Position numbers and translations under genes: made by a program. The notes below the pieces were generated by a model, which was given only the letters and a program-made list of their open reading frames with translations, was not told the DNA's origin and did not search any database. Below, one piece after another: positions 1-6,888 of a stretch of 15,812 nt of DNA (within the stretch, counting starts at the first letter, position 1; every line of letters starts with the position of its first letter). The stretch comes from Clostridium sp. SCN 57-10 (GTDB lineage: Bacteria; Bacillota; Clostridia; Oscillospirales; Butyricicoccaceae), in contig MEFT01000076.1 in the NCBI GenBank assembly GCA_001725215.1, positions 1 to 15,812 of the forward strand, given 5' to 3'.

Positions 1-678
1 CATTGCGGCCTCGCCCTGGATCATCTTATCCTTCACTTCGTCGCCCGTATAGGAGAGCACAAGGGGCTTCTGTTTGAGCAGTAAGTCTTTTGCGGCGTTA
101 ATCTCGTCGGGATTGCGACTGTTCATGTCATAGCCGCTCAACGTCAGCGCGATCATCATGCCGTCACGCACACTGTTCATCATGAAAATGTTTTTCGCGT
201 ATTTTGCATCCCAAAGGGCGTTCCAGCTGTCAATCGGCTCGTCAACCATCGTCGTGTTGTAAATGATGCCGACGGTGCCCCACATATAGGGAACCGAATA
301 AACGTTGCCGGGATCGAAGGAGAGGTTCATGCAGTCTTCGTTCATATACGTGAGATTTGGGATGTTGTCCTTGTTGATGGGCTCCAGCATGTCTTCTTTG
401 ATCATGCGCGCGATCATGTAGTCGGACGGGATCACGACGTCATAGCCGCCGTTCGAATTCTTCAGCTTGGTGTACATATCTTCGTTCTGTTCAAAGGTAG
501 CGTAAACGACTTTGCAGTCGAACTCCTCCTCAAACTTCGCGATGACATCCTCGCCGATATAGTCGCCCCAGTTATAAACCGTAAGCGTCTCTTTATCCGA
601 CCCGCCGCAGCCGGCGAGCAGTCCGGCCGTCATCAAAACGGCGCACAGCAAAGCAAATGTTTTCTTCAACTCTAACAT
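1..678 (-). CDS. potD: Spermidine/putrescine ABC transporter substrate-binding lipoprotein (partial, 3' end outside window)
   Basis: Extracytoplasmic polyamine-binding protein that delivers substrate to the PotABC importer. The 226 visible codons start with a lipoprotein signal: basic start, hydrophobic stretch and lipobox LLAGC with Cys24 as the lipidated residue, followed by a GGSDKE linker. The mature part opens with LTVYNWGDYIGEDVIAKFEE, typical of PotD/PotF periplasmic-binding proteins, and continues with YDVVIPSDYMIARM and VPYMWGTVGIIYN, also family hallmarks. The frame stays open to base 1, so roughly the last third is missing. It lies 23 nt after potC on the same strand and is the last gene of the visible pot operon. 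The ATG at 678 has AAGGA only 2 nt upstream; a TTG three codons later (669) is better spaced and is an alternative start. Substrate preference between spermidine and putrescine cannot be read from this part. Confidence 0.95.
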   Translation of the reverse strand, partial: MLELKKTFALLCAVLMTAGLLAGCGGSDKETLTVYNWGDYIGEDVIAKFEEEFDCKVVYATFEQNEDMYTKLKNSNGGYDVVIPSDYMIARMIKEDMLEPINKDNIPNLTYMNEDCMNLSFDPGNVYSVPYMWGTVGIIYNTTMVDEPIDSWNALWDAKYAKNIFMMNSVRDGMMIALTLSGYDMNSRNPDEINAAKDLLLKQKPLVLSYTGDEVKDKMIQGEAAM

Positions 679-701
679 CGTCCTTCTTTCTTTTCATTAT
701 A

Positions 702-1517
702 TTATGAGCGGTTGCTTGACAAACGGTGTGCGGCTTTTTTGGCCTCGTCACGCGACGAGCGGATGTTGACGATGAGCAGCAACGTCAACACCACGATGAA
801 CATAATGGCGGAAAGCGCGTTGATCTCCGGCTTAATGCCGCGCCGCGTCATGGAATAGATGGTGACGGACAGCGTGGACACATCGGCTCCTGTGGTGAAA
901 AATGAAATGACGAAATCGTCAATCGACATGGTAAAAGCAAGCAGAAAGCCGGTGACCACACCGGGCGAAATTTCGGGCAGCATCACCTTGAAGAAGGCTT
1001 GCAGTGGCGTGGCACCCAAATCGAGCGCAGCTTCAAACGTGTTTTTGTCCAGCTGATTGAGCTTAGGCATAACGGATAGTATTACATACGGAATATTAAA
1101 CGTAATGTGCGCAAGAAGCAGGGAAAGATAACCTAGCTTCAGCCCCACAAAGGTGAAAAGCAGCAACAGCGAAATACCGGTCACGATGTCGGCATTAAGC
1201 ATGGGCAGGCTGGTGATATTCATCAGTAGGTTGCGCACGCGCCGGCGGGAATAATAAAACCCGAGCGAGGCAAGTGTGCCGATGATGACGGCGATGATCG
1301 ACGCCGTCAGCGCGATGAGCAGCGTGTTGTAAAGCGACTGCATGATCACGTCGTTGTGAAACAGCGATTCATACCACTTCAGGGAAAAGCCGCCCCATTT
1401 GCCGCGCGATTTCGACTCGTTAAAACTGAATATGATAAGAACGAAAATGGGGGCATAAAGAAAGATGAAAATGAGCGCGGAATAGATCCACGACCCGATA
1501 CGGCGTGTCTTTTTCAC
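702..1517 (-). CDS. potC: Spermidine/putrescine ABC transporter permease PotC
   Basis: One of the two membrane subunits of the polyamine importer. The 271-residue protein has about six hydrophobic segments (for example residues 11-31, 64-86, 110-128, 131-150, 187-208, 236-252). The EAA loop that docks on the ATPase is at 162-187 (EAALDLGATP...LPEISPG). MSIDDFVISFF at 197-207 is a signature of PotC-type permeases. The start codon is GTG at 1517; it overlaps the potB stop in a 4-nt GTGA, which implies translational coupling, and GGAGGGAG lies just upstream. Length matches the family (about 260-280 residues). The gene order ATPase, PotB, PotC, binding protein is the classical pot arrangement. 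Confidence 0.96.
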   Translation of the reverse strand: MKKTRRIGSWIYSALIFIFLYAPIFVLIIFSFNESKSRGKWGGFSLKWYESLFHNDVIMQSLYNTLLIALTASIIAVIIGTLASLGFYYSRRRVRNLLMNITSLPMLNADIVTGISLLLLFTFVGLKLGYLSLLLAHITFNIPYVILSVMPKLNQLDKNTFEAALDLGATPLQAFFKVMLPEISPGVVTGFLLAFTMSIDDFVISFFTTGADVSTLSVTIYSMTRRGIKPEINALSAIMFIVVLTLLLIVNIRSSRDEAKKAAHRLSSNRS

Positions 1518-2344
1518 ATCAGCACGCTCCCTCCGGTGTTTTCGGCTTCATACTTGTGGATGAAGTTCATCGCAAGCAAGATGAGAACCATCAAAATGAC
1601 CGACATGGCCGAGCCGAAGCCCCAGTCGCCCACCAGCTTAAACTGGTTTTCAATGATGTCGCCGATCAGCGCGTTTTGTCCGCCGCCGAGCAGGCGGGAG
1701 ATAACAAAGGTGGTAACGGCGGGCATAAAGGTCATCGAAATACCGGAAACGACGCCGGGCAGCGACAGCGGGAAGACCACCTTGCGGAATACGACCCTAT
1801 GGTCTCCGCCGAGGTCCTGCGCCGCTTCGATGACGCTTTTGTCAATCTTAATGAGCACTGTGTAAATGGGAAGCACCATAAACGGCAGGAAGTTATACAC
1901 GTTGCCAAGCACAACGGCCCATTGCGTGTACATCAAGTCGAGCGGCCCGAGGCCGATGCTCTGCAGCAGCGTGTTGATGAGGCCGGTGCGCTCAAGCAGA
2001 GCCATCCACGCATAGGTGCGCAGCAGGAAGTTCATCCACATGGGGAGGATAAACAGAAAGGACACGGTGCCGCGTATTTTAGACGGCAGCTTCGCAAGAA
2101 TATAGGCCATGGGATAGCCGAGCAGCAGGCAGATGAGCGTGCTCACCGCTGCAAGCCATATAGAACGCCACAGCACCTTCAAGTATATAGGATCCGCGAA
2201 GTTAAAAAACCGCAGATAATTGTCAAGCGTATAGGCGCCTGTCATATCGCGCAGACTGTAAAGAAAAATGAGCAGCAAGGGCGCGACGATGAAGATGGCG
2301 GCGTAAATCGAATAGGGGACAACCGCAAGCTTAATCTTCTTCAT
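1514..2344 (-). CDS. potB: Spermidine/putrescine ABC transporter permease PotB
   Basis: Second membrane subunit of the polyamine importer. The 276-residue protein has a first membrane segment at about 7-30 and further ones near 62-84, 94-115, 142-166, 196-218 and 244-265. The EAA motif at 173-198 (EAAQDLGGDH...FPLSLPG) contacts PotA. The segment ILPMWMNFLLRTYAWMALL (100-118) is highly typical of PotB. The ATG at 2344 has GAGGCGGAG directly upstream, and the start lies 14 nt inside the end of potA, so the two genes are coupled. The 3' end overlaps the GTG start of potC by 4 nt. Confidence 0.96.
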   Translation of the reverse strand: MKKIKLAVVPYSIYAAIFIVAPLLLIFLYSLRDMTGAYTLDNYLRFFNFADPIYLKVLWRSIWLAAVSTLICLLLGYPMAYILAKLPSKIRGTVSFLFILPMWMNFLLRTYAWMALLERTGLINTLLQSIGLGPLDLMYTQWAVVLGNVYNFLPFMVLPIYTVLIKIDKSVIEAAQDLGGDHRVVFRKVVFPLSLPGVVSGISMTFMPAVTTFVISRLLGGGQNALIGDIIENQFKLVGDWGFGSAMSVILMVLILLAMNFIHKYEAENTGGSVLM

Positions 2345-3389
2345 GCTCCGCCTCAGACTTTCTCATAATGTGAATGTCAAACGGGGCGACGGTCAGGCCG
2401 ATCTCGGTGCCGCATACTTCGGGAATGGTGGAATGCACCATCCAGGAGATGTCGCCGACGCGCACCTGCATTTCGTAGTGCACGCCTTTGAAGACGATGC
2501 TCTCGACCACGCCGCGCAGAAGTCCGTCCTCGGGCGCGACCATCTTAAGGTCCTCCGGACGGATGACGACGTCGACCGGCTCATTCGGCGCAAAGCCTGC
2601 GTCGGTGCACTCAAAGCGGCGGCCTGCGAAGGAGCAGACGAGGTCGCTGTGCATCACGCCGTCGATGATGTTGCTTTCGCCGATGAAGTCGGCAACGAAA
2701 GAGTTGACAGGCTCGTTGTAGATGCCGATGGGGGTTCCCACCTGCTGGATGCGACCGCGGTTCATGACGACGATCGTGTCGCTCATGGTCAGCGCTTCCT
2801 CTTGATCGTGTGTGACATAAATAAAGGTGATGCCTAATTTGGTTTGAATGGCCTTCAGCTCGGTCTGCATCTCCTTGCGCAGCTTGAGGTCGAGCGCGCC
2901 GAGCGGCTCGTCCAGCAAAAGCACACGCGGGTGGTTGATGAGCGCACGCGCAATGGCGATGCGCTGCTGCTCGCCGCCCGAAAGCGACGTGGTCGCGCGC
3001 TCTTCATAGCCGGATAGGTTAACCAGCTTCAGCATTTCGCGCACACGTGTCGCGACCTCTTTTTCGGACGTTTTGCGAATACGCAGCCCGAACGCGATGT
3101 TATCGTATACATTGAGGTGTGTAAAAAGCGCGTAGCGCTGAAATACGGTGTTGACCTGGCGCTTATGGGGCGGCACGTCATTGTATTTTTTTCCATCAAA
3201 ATAGACCACACCCGCCGTCGGAGACTCAAAGCCGCCGATGATACGCAGGGTAGTGGTCTTGCCGCAGCCGGAAGGACCGAGCAGCGTTACAAACTCTTTG
3301 TCCCGAACCGACAGATCTATGGACTTGAGAACCAGCTTGCCCCCGTAATCTTTATGAATGCCTTCCAGGCGAATCAGGTTGTCGGACAT
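2331..3389 (-). CDS. potA: Spermidine/putrescine ABC transporter ATP-binding protein PotA
   Basis: Cytoplasmic ATPase that powers the PotBC permease. With the chosen start the protein is 352 residues. The nucleotide-binding domain shows Walker A GPSGCGKTT (38-46), Q-loop glutamine 84, ABC signature LSGGE (136-140), Walker B VLLLDEP (156-162) and H-loop His194 in THD. Residues of about 240-345 form the TOBE-type regulatory domain (FIGESNIIDG, VVIRPEDL). The frame stays open upstream to 3479, but that extension would run through the promoter at 3452-3479. I chose the ATG at 3389, 7 nt after a GGGGGG tract (3397-3402); the adjacent ATG at 3392 is the close alternative. The downstream end overlaps potB by 14 nt. 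Confidence 0.95.
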   Translation of the reverse strand: MSDNLIRLEGIHKDYGGKLVLKSIDLSVRDKEFVTLLGPSGCGKTTTLRIIGGFESPTAGVVYFDGKKYNDVPPHKRQVNTVFQRYALFTHLNVYDNIAFGLRIRKTSEKEVATRVREMLKLVNLSGYEERATTSLSGGEQQRIAIARALINHPRVLLLDEPLGALDLKLRKEMQTELKAIQTKLGITFIYVTHDQEEALTMSDTIVVMNRGRIQQVGTPIGIYNEPVNSFVADFIGESNIIDGVMHSDLVCSFAGRRFECTDAGFAPNEPVDVVIRPEDLKMVAPEDGLLRGVVESIVFKGVHYEMQVRVGDISWMVHSTIPEVCGTEIGLTVAPFDIHIMRKSEAEHEED

Positions 3390-3451
3390 CATAGAGCCCC
3401 CCATTCTGCAAAATCGGACCGCGGAATGATCCGCACAAATCGACAAAGTAA

Positions 3452-3479
3452 AATATAGCACAAATCTCGCAGATGTCAA
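3452..3479 (-). promoter_or_regulatory. Sigma-A promoter of the potABCD operon
   Basis: Reading the minus strand, a perfect -35 TTGACA (3474-3479) is followed after a 16-nt spacer by -10 TATATT (3452-3457, five of six consensus bases). Transcription would start near 3445, giving a 5' leader of about 55 nt before potA. Position, orientation and spacing all fit. Confidence 0.75.
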
Positions 3480-3511
3480 TGATTTTTTGCAAAATTTTGC
3501 GAAAAAATCAT
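3479..3511. repeat. 33-bp near-perfect AT-rich palindrome abutting the potA -35 box
   Basis: The left arm ATGATTTTTTGCAAAA pairs with the right arm TTTTGC-G-AAAAAATCAT; the only imperfection is one unpaired G at 3501. The palindrome touches the -35 hexamer of the pot promoter and sits in UP-element position. It could be a repressor or activator operator, an A/T-tract UP element, or a weak AT-stem terminator for the pseudouridine synthase gene upstream. There is no GC-rich stem, so the terminator reading is less likely. No regulator gene is adjacent. Confidence 0.55.
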
Positions 3512-3581
3512 GGCAAATGGAAAGGCGTTTAGAAAAACTCTAAAATGCTTTGAAATGCTTTGATTTTCTCCGTTTTTCTCG

Positions 3582-4550
3582 TTACCCTTTTTTAGGAAGA
3601 TCGCGGAAAAATGGAAGGAAAGGAACGTCGTTCAGCTCGAACACGCGCCCCTTTAAATAGTCGAGCGGCGCGGCAGGCGTCTGGAAGCCAAAGACAAGCC
3701 GAAAGGCGTAAAGTGCCTGATACGAAAAGGGTAGATGCGCATTCTGCTTGGCGGTGCCGTATTTCGTGTCGCCGACGAGCGGATGCCCGATGTGTGCCAT
3801 CTGCGCGCGGATCTGGTGCGTGCGTCCCGTGATCAGTCGGCACTCGACAAGCGATAGTCCGCCGCGCGTTTCGCATACGCGGTAGCGCAGCTCGGCGGTC
3901 TTTGCGCCGGGGTGGGGCGCGTCGTAGACGCTCACGCGCTTTTCGCGCTCGTCGCGCAGCAGGAAATGCCGCAGTGTGCCCTCCGCGCGGGGCAGCGTGC
4001 CGTGCACCAGGCAGAGGTAGTGCTTGCCGATTTCGCGGTCGCGTATTTTTTCGTTCATGACGCGCAGCGCTTCGGCCGTTTTGGCGGCGATGACGATACC
4101 GCCTGTGTTGCGGTCAATGCGGTTGCACAGCGCGGGTGCAAATGACCGTTCGTCTTCGGGGCGCCAGTCGCCTTTTTGATAAAGATAGCACTTGATGCGG
4201 TTGATCAGCGTATCACGCGCCTCCTCCTCATCTTCGTGCACGACGAGCCCGGGCTGTTTGTCGCATAGCAGAAGATGCTCGTCCTCATAGACGATGGAAA
4301 GCTCCGCGGGCGCCGTGCGCCAAGCTTCGTCAGCGGGGGGCAGGTCGAAAAACTCGTCGTTGATATAAAGCTGCAGCAGATCGCCCTCGCATAGGCGGTA
4401 CGAGAGCTCGGAGCGCTTGCCGTTTACCTTGACGCGCTTTAAGCGGATATACTTGTGCATGAGAGACTGCGGCAAAAGCGGAACAGCTTTCGTCAGGTAT
4501 TTGTCGAGCCGCTGTCCGGCGTCATTTTTATTGATGGCGAATTCTTTCAT
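3582..4550 (-). CDS. RluC/RluD-family 23S rRNA pseudouridine synthase
   Basis: Cytoplasmic enzyme that isomerises specific uridines in RNA, probably 23S rRNA, to pseudouridine. The 322-residue protein has an N-terminal S4 RNA-binding domain at about 11-62 (GQRLDKYL, RVKVNG, EGDLLQLYI). The RluA-type catalytic domain follows, with motif NRIDRNTGG at 143-151 holding the catalytic Asp146 (family form HRLDRxTSG), then KHYLCLVHG (176-184) and TGRTHQIR (241-248) plus GHPLVGDTKYG. The His-to-Asn and Ser-to-Gly changes in the catalytic motif are conservative variants. An in-frame extension to 4601 exists, but the ATG at 4550 with GGAG upstream places the S4 domain at the normal distance. Exact target uridines, and whether this is RluC, RluD or another paralogue, cannot be fixed from sequence alone, so no symbol is given. 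Confidence 0.92.
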   Translation of the reverse strand: MKEFAINKNDAGQRLDKYLTKAVPLLPQSLMHKYIRLKRVKVNGKRSELSYRLCEGDLLQLYINDEFFDLPPADEAWRTAPAELSIVYEDEHLLLCDKQPGLVVHEDEEEARDTLINRIKCYLYQKGDWRPEDERSFAPALCNRIDRNTGGIVIAAKTAEALRVMNEKIRDREIGKHYLCLVHGTLPRAEGTLRHFLLRDEREKRVSVYDAPHPGAKTAELRYRVCETRGGLSLVECRLITGRTHQIRAQMAHIGHPLVGDTKYGTAKQNAHLPFSYQALYAFRLVFGFQTPAAPLDYLKGRVFELNDVPFLPFFRDLPKKG

Positions 4551-4577
4551 GTTTTCCGACACTCCAAAACAATTTCC

Positions 4578-4606
4578 TTGACAAACGGGGGAATGGTTCA
4601 TATAAT
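4578..4606 (+). promoter_or_regulatory. Perfect consensus sigma-A promoter for DUF177-rpmF
   Basis: TTGACA (4578-4583), a 17-nt spacer and TATAAT (4601-4606) match the housekeeping consensus at all twelve positions with ideal spacing. The start site would be near 4613, only about 24 nt before the DUF177 ATG. This suits high, constitutive expression of a ribosomal protein transcript. It lies between divergent genes; I see no equally good promoter for the minus-strand pseudouridine synthase. Confidence 0.9.
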
Positions 4607-4636
4607 ATTATTCGTATCATTGCGAGAGGGCGAGTT

Positions 4637-5134
4637 ATGAAAATCAGTTTGAAAGATGTTTCCACGGCACCCGGCCGCCAAATCTGTTTCGATTATACCA
4701 TAGATTTGTCGCGGGAGGAAGTAAACTTTGAGCTTCCGTTTCCCGAGCCGGTTCGTATCGTCGGCGCGGTGCGCGACGTTGCGGGTGTGCTCCATCTCGA
4801 GGCGCGGGCCGAAGCTGACGTTCATCGCGCGTGTGCCCGCTGCGGCCAGCCGATCGTATATGAACAAGACGCCGAAATTTCTTTCGTGCTCGTAAAAAAG
4901 CTGGAGGGCGAAATGCGCGACGATATGCTCGTCGTGGAGTCCGATGAGCTTGAGCTCGACGAAGTTGCCGTGCCCGAACTCATCCTTAGTATGGATATGG
5001 CCGAGTTGTGCAGTGAAGACTGCAAGGGCATCTGCCCGCAATGCGGAAGAAATCTGAACGAGGGCGATTGCGGCTGCCGGCAGGACAAGGGCGACCCAAG
5101 GTGGGACGTGCTTCGCCGCGCGATGGAAAAGTAA
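4637..5134 (+). CDS. DUF177 (YceD-like) rRNA accumulation protein
   Basis: Small cytoplasmic protein of the DUF177/YceD family, encoded almost universally just before rpmF and linked in E. coli and plants to 23S rRNA accumulation. The 165-residue protein has the expected cysteine layout: a CARC pair (Cys66, Cys69) in the middle, and a C-terminal cluster LCSEDCKGICPQCGRNLNEG followed by CGC (Cys125, 129, 133, 136, 145, 147), ending in DPRWDVLR. The cysteines suggest metal binding, which is an inference. An acidic stretch at 99-110 (VVESDELELDEV) is also typical. A short leader with GAGAGGGCGAG precedes the ATG, and the gene is cotranscribed with rpmF from the consensus promoter. Confidence 0.92.
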   Translation: MKISLKDVSTAPGRQICFDYTIDLSREEVNFELPFPEPVRIVGAVRDVAGVLHLEARAEADVHRACARCGQPIVYEQDAEISFVLVKKLEGEMRDDMLVVESDELELDEVAVPELILSMDMAELCSEDCKGICPQCGRNLNEGDCGCRQDKGDPRWDVLRRAMEK

Positions 5135-5188
5135 CGGCGGAATTTGATTCGGCAAAAATAATGTTTCTATAAATGGAGGTGTCCTGAC

Positions 5189-5374
5189 ATGGCAGTACCT
5201 AAGGGGAAAGTATCGAGACAGCGCCGTGATAAGCGCCGCAGCTCGCATTGGAAGCTTGCGCTTCCCGGCGTTGTGAAGTGCCCGAAGTGTGGTGAGCCCG
5301 TTCTGTCCCACAGAGCTTGCAAAGCTTGCGGAACCTACAACGGCCGCACAGTTCTCGCGGTTGAGGAGAACTAA
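5189..5374 (+). CDS. rpmF: 50S ribosomal protein bL32
   Basis: Structural protein of the large ribosomal subunit. The 61-residue product starts MAVPKGKVSRQRRDKRRS, the canonical bL32 N-terminus, and keeps all four zinc-ribbon cysteines: CPKC (Cys31, Cys34) and CKAC (Cys44, Cys47). It is therefore the C+ (zinc-binding) paralogue. The ribosome binding site TGGAGG lies 9 nt before the ATG. It is 54 nt downstream of DUF177 and ends just before a strong intrinsic terminator. Confidence 0.98.
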   Translation: MAVPKGKVSRQRRDKRRSSHWKLALPGVVKCPKCGEPVLSHRACKACGTYNGRTVLAVEEN

Positions 5375-5398
5375 GCAAAACCGTCAGAATGCAAGAAG

Positions 5399-5428
5399 AT
5401 AGAGAGGGGGAACCTTCTCTATTTTTTT
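5399..5428 (+). terminator. Intrinsic terminator after rpmF
   Basis: A 10-bp stem, ATAGAGAGGG pairing with CCTTCTCTAT (one G-U pair), closes a 4-nt loop and runs into seven T residues (5422-5428). It ends the DUF177-rpmF transcript 25 nt after the rpmF stop. Confidence 0.85.
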
Positions 5429-5484
5429 ACGTTTACCAAGTTCGGTTTTCGGCGGCCGTTCCATTGAAAATACTCCTCAATCCA

Positions 5485-5574
5485 CTGATTTTGGGCAAAA
5501 ATCAGCGAGACGGGGGATAGCTGCGGCAATGCCGCAGCGCGAAGGGGATACATGCTCCTTCAAAGAAAAAGGAG
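5485..5574 (+). other. Hairpin-rich leader of the DUF512 operon, including an SD-pairing stem
   Basis: Between the rpmF terminator and the DUF512 start lie three potential hairpins in 90 nt. First, CTGATTTT/AAAATCAG (5485-5505, 5-nt loop). Second, GCTGCGGC-AAT-GCCGCAGC (5520-5538, a perfect 8-bp stem). Third, CTCCTT (5555-5560) facing AAGGAG (5569-5574), which is part of the AAAGGAGG ribosome binding site of DUF512. The GC stem is flanked by similar G-rich segments, GACGGGGGATA (5509-5519) and GAAGGGGATAC (5541-5551). No U-tract follows the GC stem, so it is not a simple terminator. I find no convincing promoter here and recognise no known riboswitch class. It may be a regulatory leader or a dispersed palindromic repeat. 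Confidence 0.45.
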
Positions 5575-5580
5575 GCAACT

Positions 5581-6888
5581 ATGCCGGCAGAAATCATTGC
5601 GGTCGAGCCAAGCAGCCCGGCCGAGCGCGCGGGTCTGCGCGCGGGCGACGCGCTGGTCGCCATCGACGGGCACGCCGTTCACGACGTGCTCGATTATAAA
5701 TTTTACGGCTATGAGCCCCGCGTGACGGTGGAAACGCTGCGCGGTGACGAGGCGCATTCCTGCGTGATCCGCAAGCGCGAGGGAGAGGATTTGGGACTGA
5801 CGTTTGCGTCCTACCTCATCGACGAACAAAAGGGCTGCTGCAACCGTTGCGTGTTCTGCTTCATCGACCAATTGCCGCCCGGTATGCGGCGCACGCTTTA
5901 TTTTAAGGACGACGACGCACGTCTTTCGTTTCTGATGGGCAATTATATCAGCATGACCAATCTGAGCGACGAGGATGCCGCGCGCATCGCGCGGATGCGT
6001 GTGTCGCCGCTCAACATTTCGGTGCACACGACCAATCCGGAGCTGCGTACCCGCATGCTGGGTAATCCGAACGGCGGCGCAAGCCTGCGTCATCTTTATT
6101 ATTTTGCGCAGCATGGCATCGCGATGCAGTGCCAAATTGTCGTGTGTCCCGGATATAATGACGGAGACGAGCTGAGGCGCACGCTGCGCGAGCTTTCTGT
6201 GCTGTATCCGGCGGTGCGCGGCGTCGCCGTGGTGCCGGTTGGTTTGACGCGCTTTCGTGAGCGGCTGCCGCATCTAGAGCCTGTTGACCAAGACGGCGCG
6301 CGCGGCATCATCGCCGTTATCGACGAGGCACGCGCCGCCAATGAGCAGACGCACGGCGCGCCGATCTGCTTTGCCGCCGACGAGCTCTATCTCAAAGCGG
6401 GGCTTCCGATTCCCGCACCGGAGTATTACGGCGAGTATGCGCAGCTTGAAAACGGCGTCGGACTTATGTCGCTTTTTGAAAGCGAGCTGCGCTGCGCGCT
6501 TGCGATGGAGGAAAAAATACGCATCGCCCCGTTTGCCGTCGCAACGGGCCGCGGCGCGGCTGATTTCATGCGCCGTATGATTGACGAAATAGCCAAAAGA
6601 TGCGATAATGAGGTACAATATGAGGTGTTCGCCGTGCGCAATGACTTTTTCGGAGAGGGCGTCAATGTTGCGGGTCTTGTCACAGGCGGAGACATCATTG
6701 CGCAGCTTCGTGGAAAGATAACGGCAAAGCGTCTTTTGGTGCCGCGCGTCATGCTGCGGCACGGCGAGACGGTGTTTTTGGACGACGTTTCGATTTCCGA
6801 TATGGAACAGGCACTGGGCGTCACGGTCATCCCCGTCGAGATTGACGGCGGCATGTTCCTCGACGCCGTGCTGGAAAGGCAGGAATAA
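5581..6888 (+). CDS. DUF512 protein: PDZ domain plus radical SAM domain
   Basis: Putative iron-sulfur enzyme of unknown reaction. The 435-residue protein opens with a PDZ-like domain (about 3-60; SSPAERAGLRAGDALVAIDG). The radical SAM cluster motif CxxxCxxC follows at Cys86, Cys90 and Cys93 (GCCNRCVFCFIDQLP), then LYFKDDDARLSFLMGNYISMTNL, the signature of this family. The C-terminal half, with TGRGAADFMRR, LVTGGDI and FLDDVS, is the DUF512 region. Length fits the family (about 430-460). The SD AAAGGAGG is 6 nt before the ATG, and its stop overlaps the der start by one base (TAATG). This gene sits next to der, plsY and gpsA in many Clostridia, which hints at a link to ribosome or envelope assembly; that is inference. 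All key cysteines are intact. Confidence 0.9.
   Translation: MPAEIIAVEPSSPAERAGLRAGDALVAIDGHAVHDVLDYKFYGYEPRVTVETLRGDEAHSCVIRKREGEDLGLTFASYLIDEQKGCCNRCVFCFIDQLPPGMRRTLYFKDDDARLSFLMGNYISMTNLSDEDAARIARMRVSPLNISVHTTNPELRTRMLGNPNGGASLRHLYYFAQHGIAMQCQIVVCPGYNDGDELRRTLRELSVLYPAVRGVAVVPVGLTRFRERLPHLEPVDQDGARGIIAVIDEARAANEQTHGAPICFAADELYLKAGLPIPAPEYYGEYAQLENGVGLMSLFESELRCALAMEEKIRIAPFAVATGRGAADFMRRMIDEIAKRCDNEVQYEVFAVRNDFFGEGVNVAGLVTGGDIIAQLRGKITAKRLLVPRVMLRHGETVFLDDVSISDMEQALGVTVIPVEIDGGMFLDAVLERQE

Noticed and set aside
1505..2368. Long plus-strand ORF antisense to potB (287 codons), and similar ones opposite DUF512 (5560-6273) and gpsA (8889-9671)
   Set aside because: They mirror conserved genes on the other strand, have His/Arg/Gln-rich low-information translations without any family motif, and lack ribosome binding sites; typical antisense open frames in GC-rich DNA.
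3390..3479. Longer potA start at 3479
   Set aside because: The extra 30 residues would be encoded by the promoter itself (3452-3479) and do not resemble PotA; the start at 3389 has the better ribosome binding site.
4551..4601. Longer start of the pseudouridine synthase at 4601
   Set aside because: The extension has no family similarity and no SD; the ATG at 4550 puts the S4 domain at its usual place.
5520..5538. GC hairpin as an intrinsic terminator
   Set aside because: No T run follows; GCGAAGGGG comes next. It is better seen as part of a structured leader or repeat.
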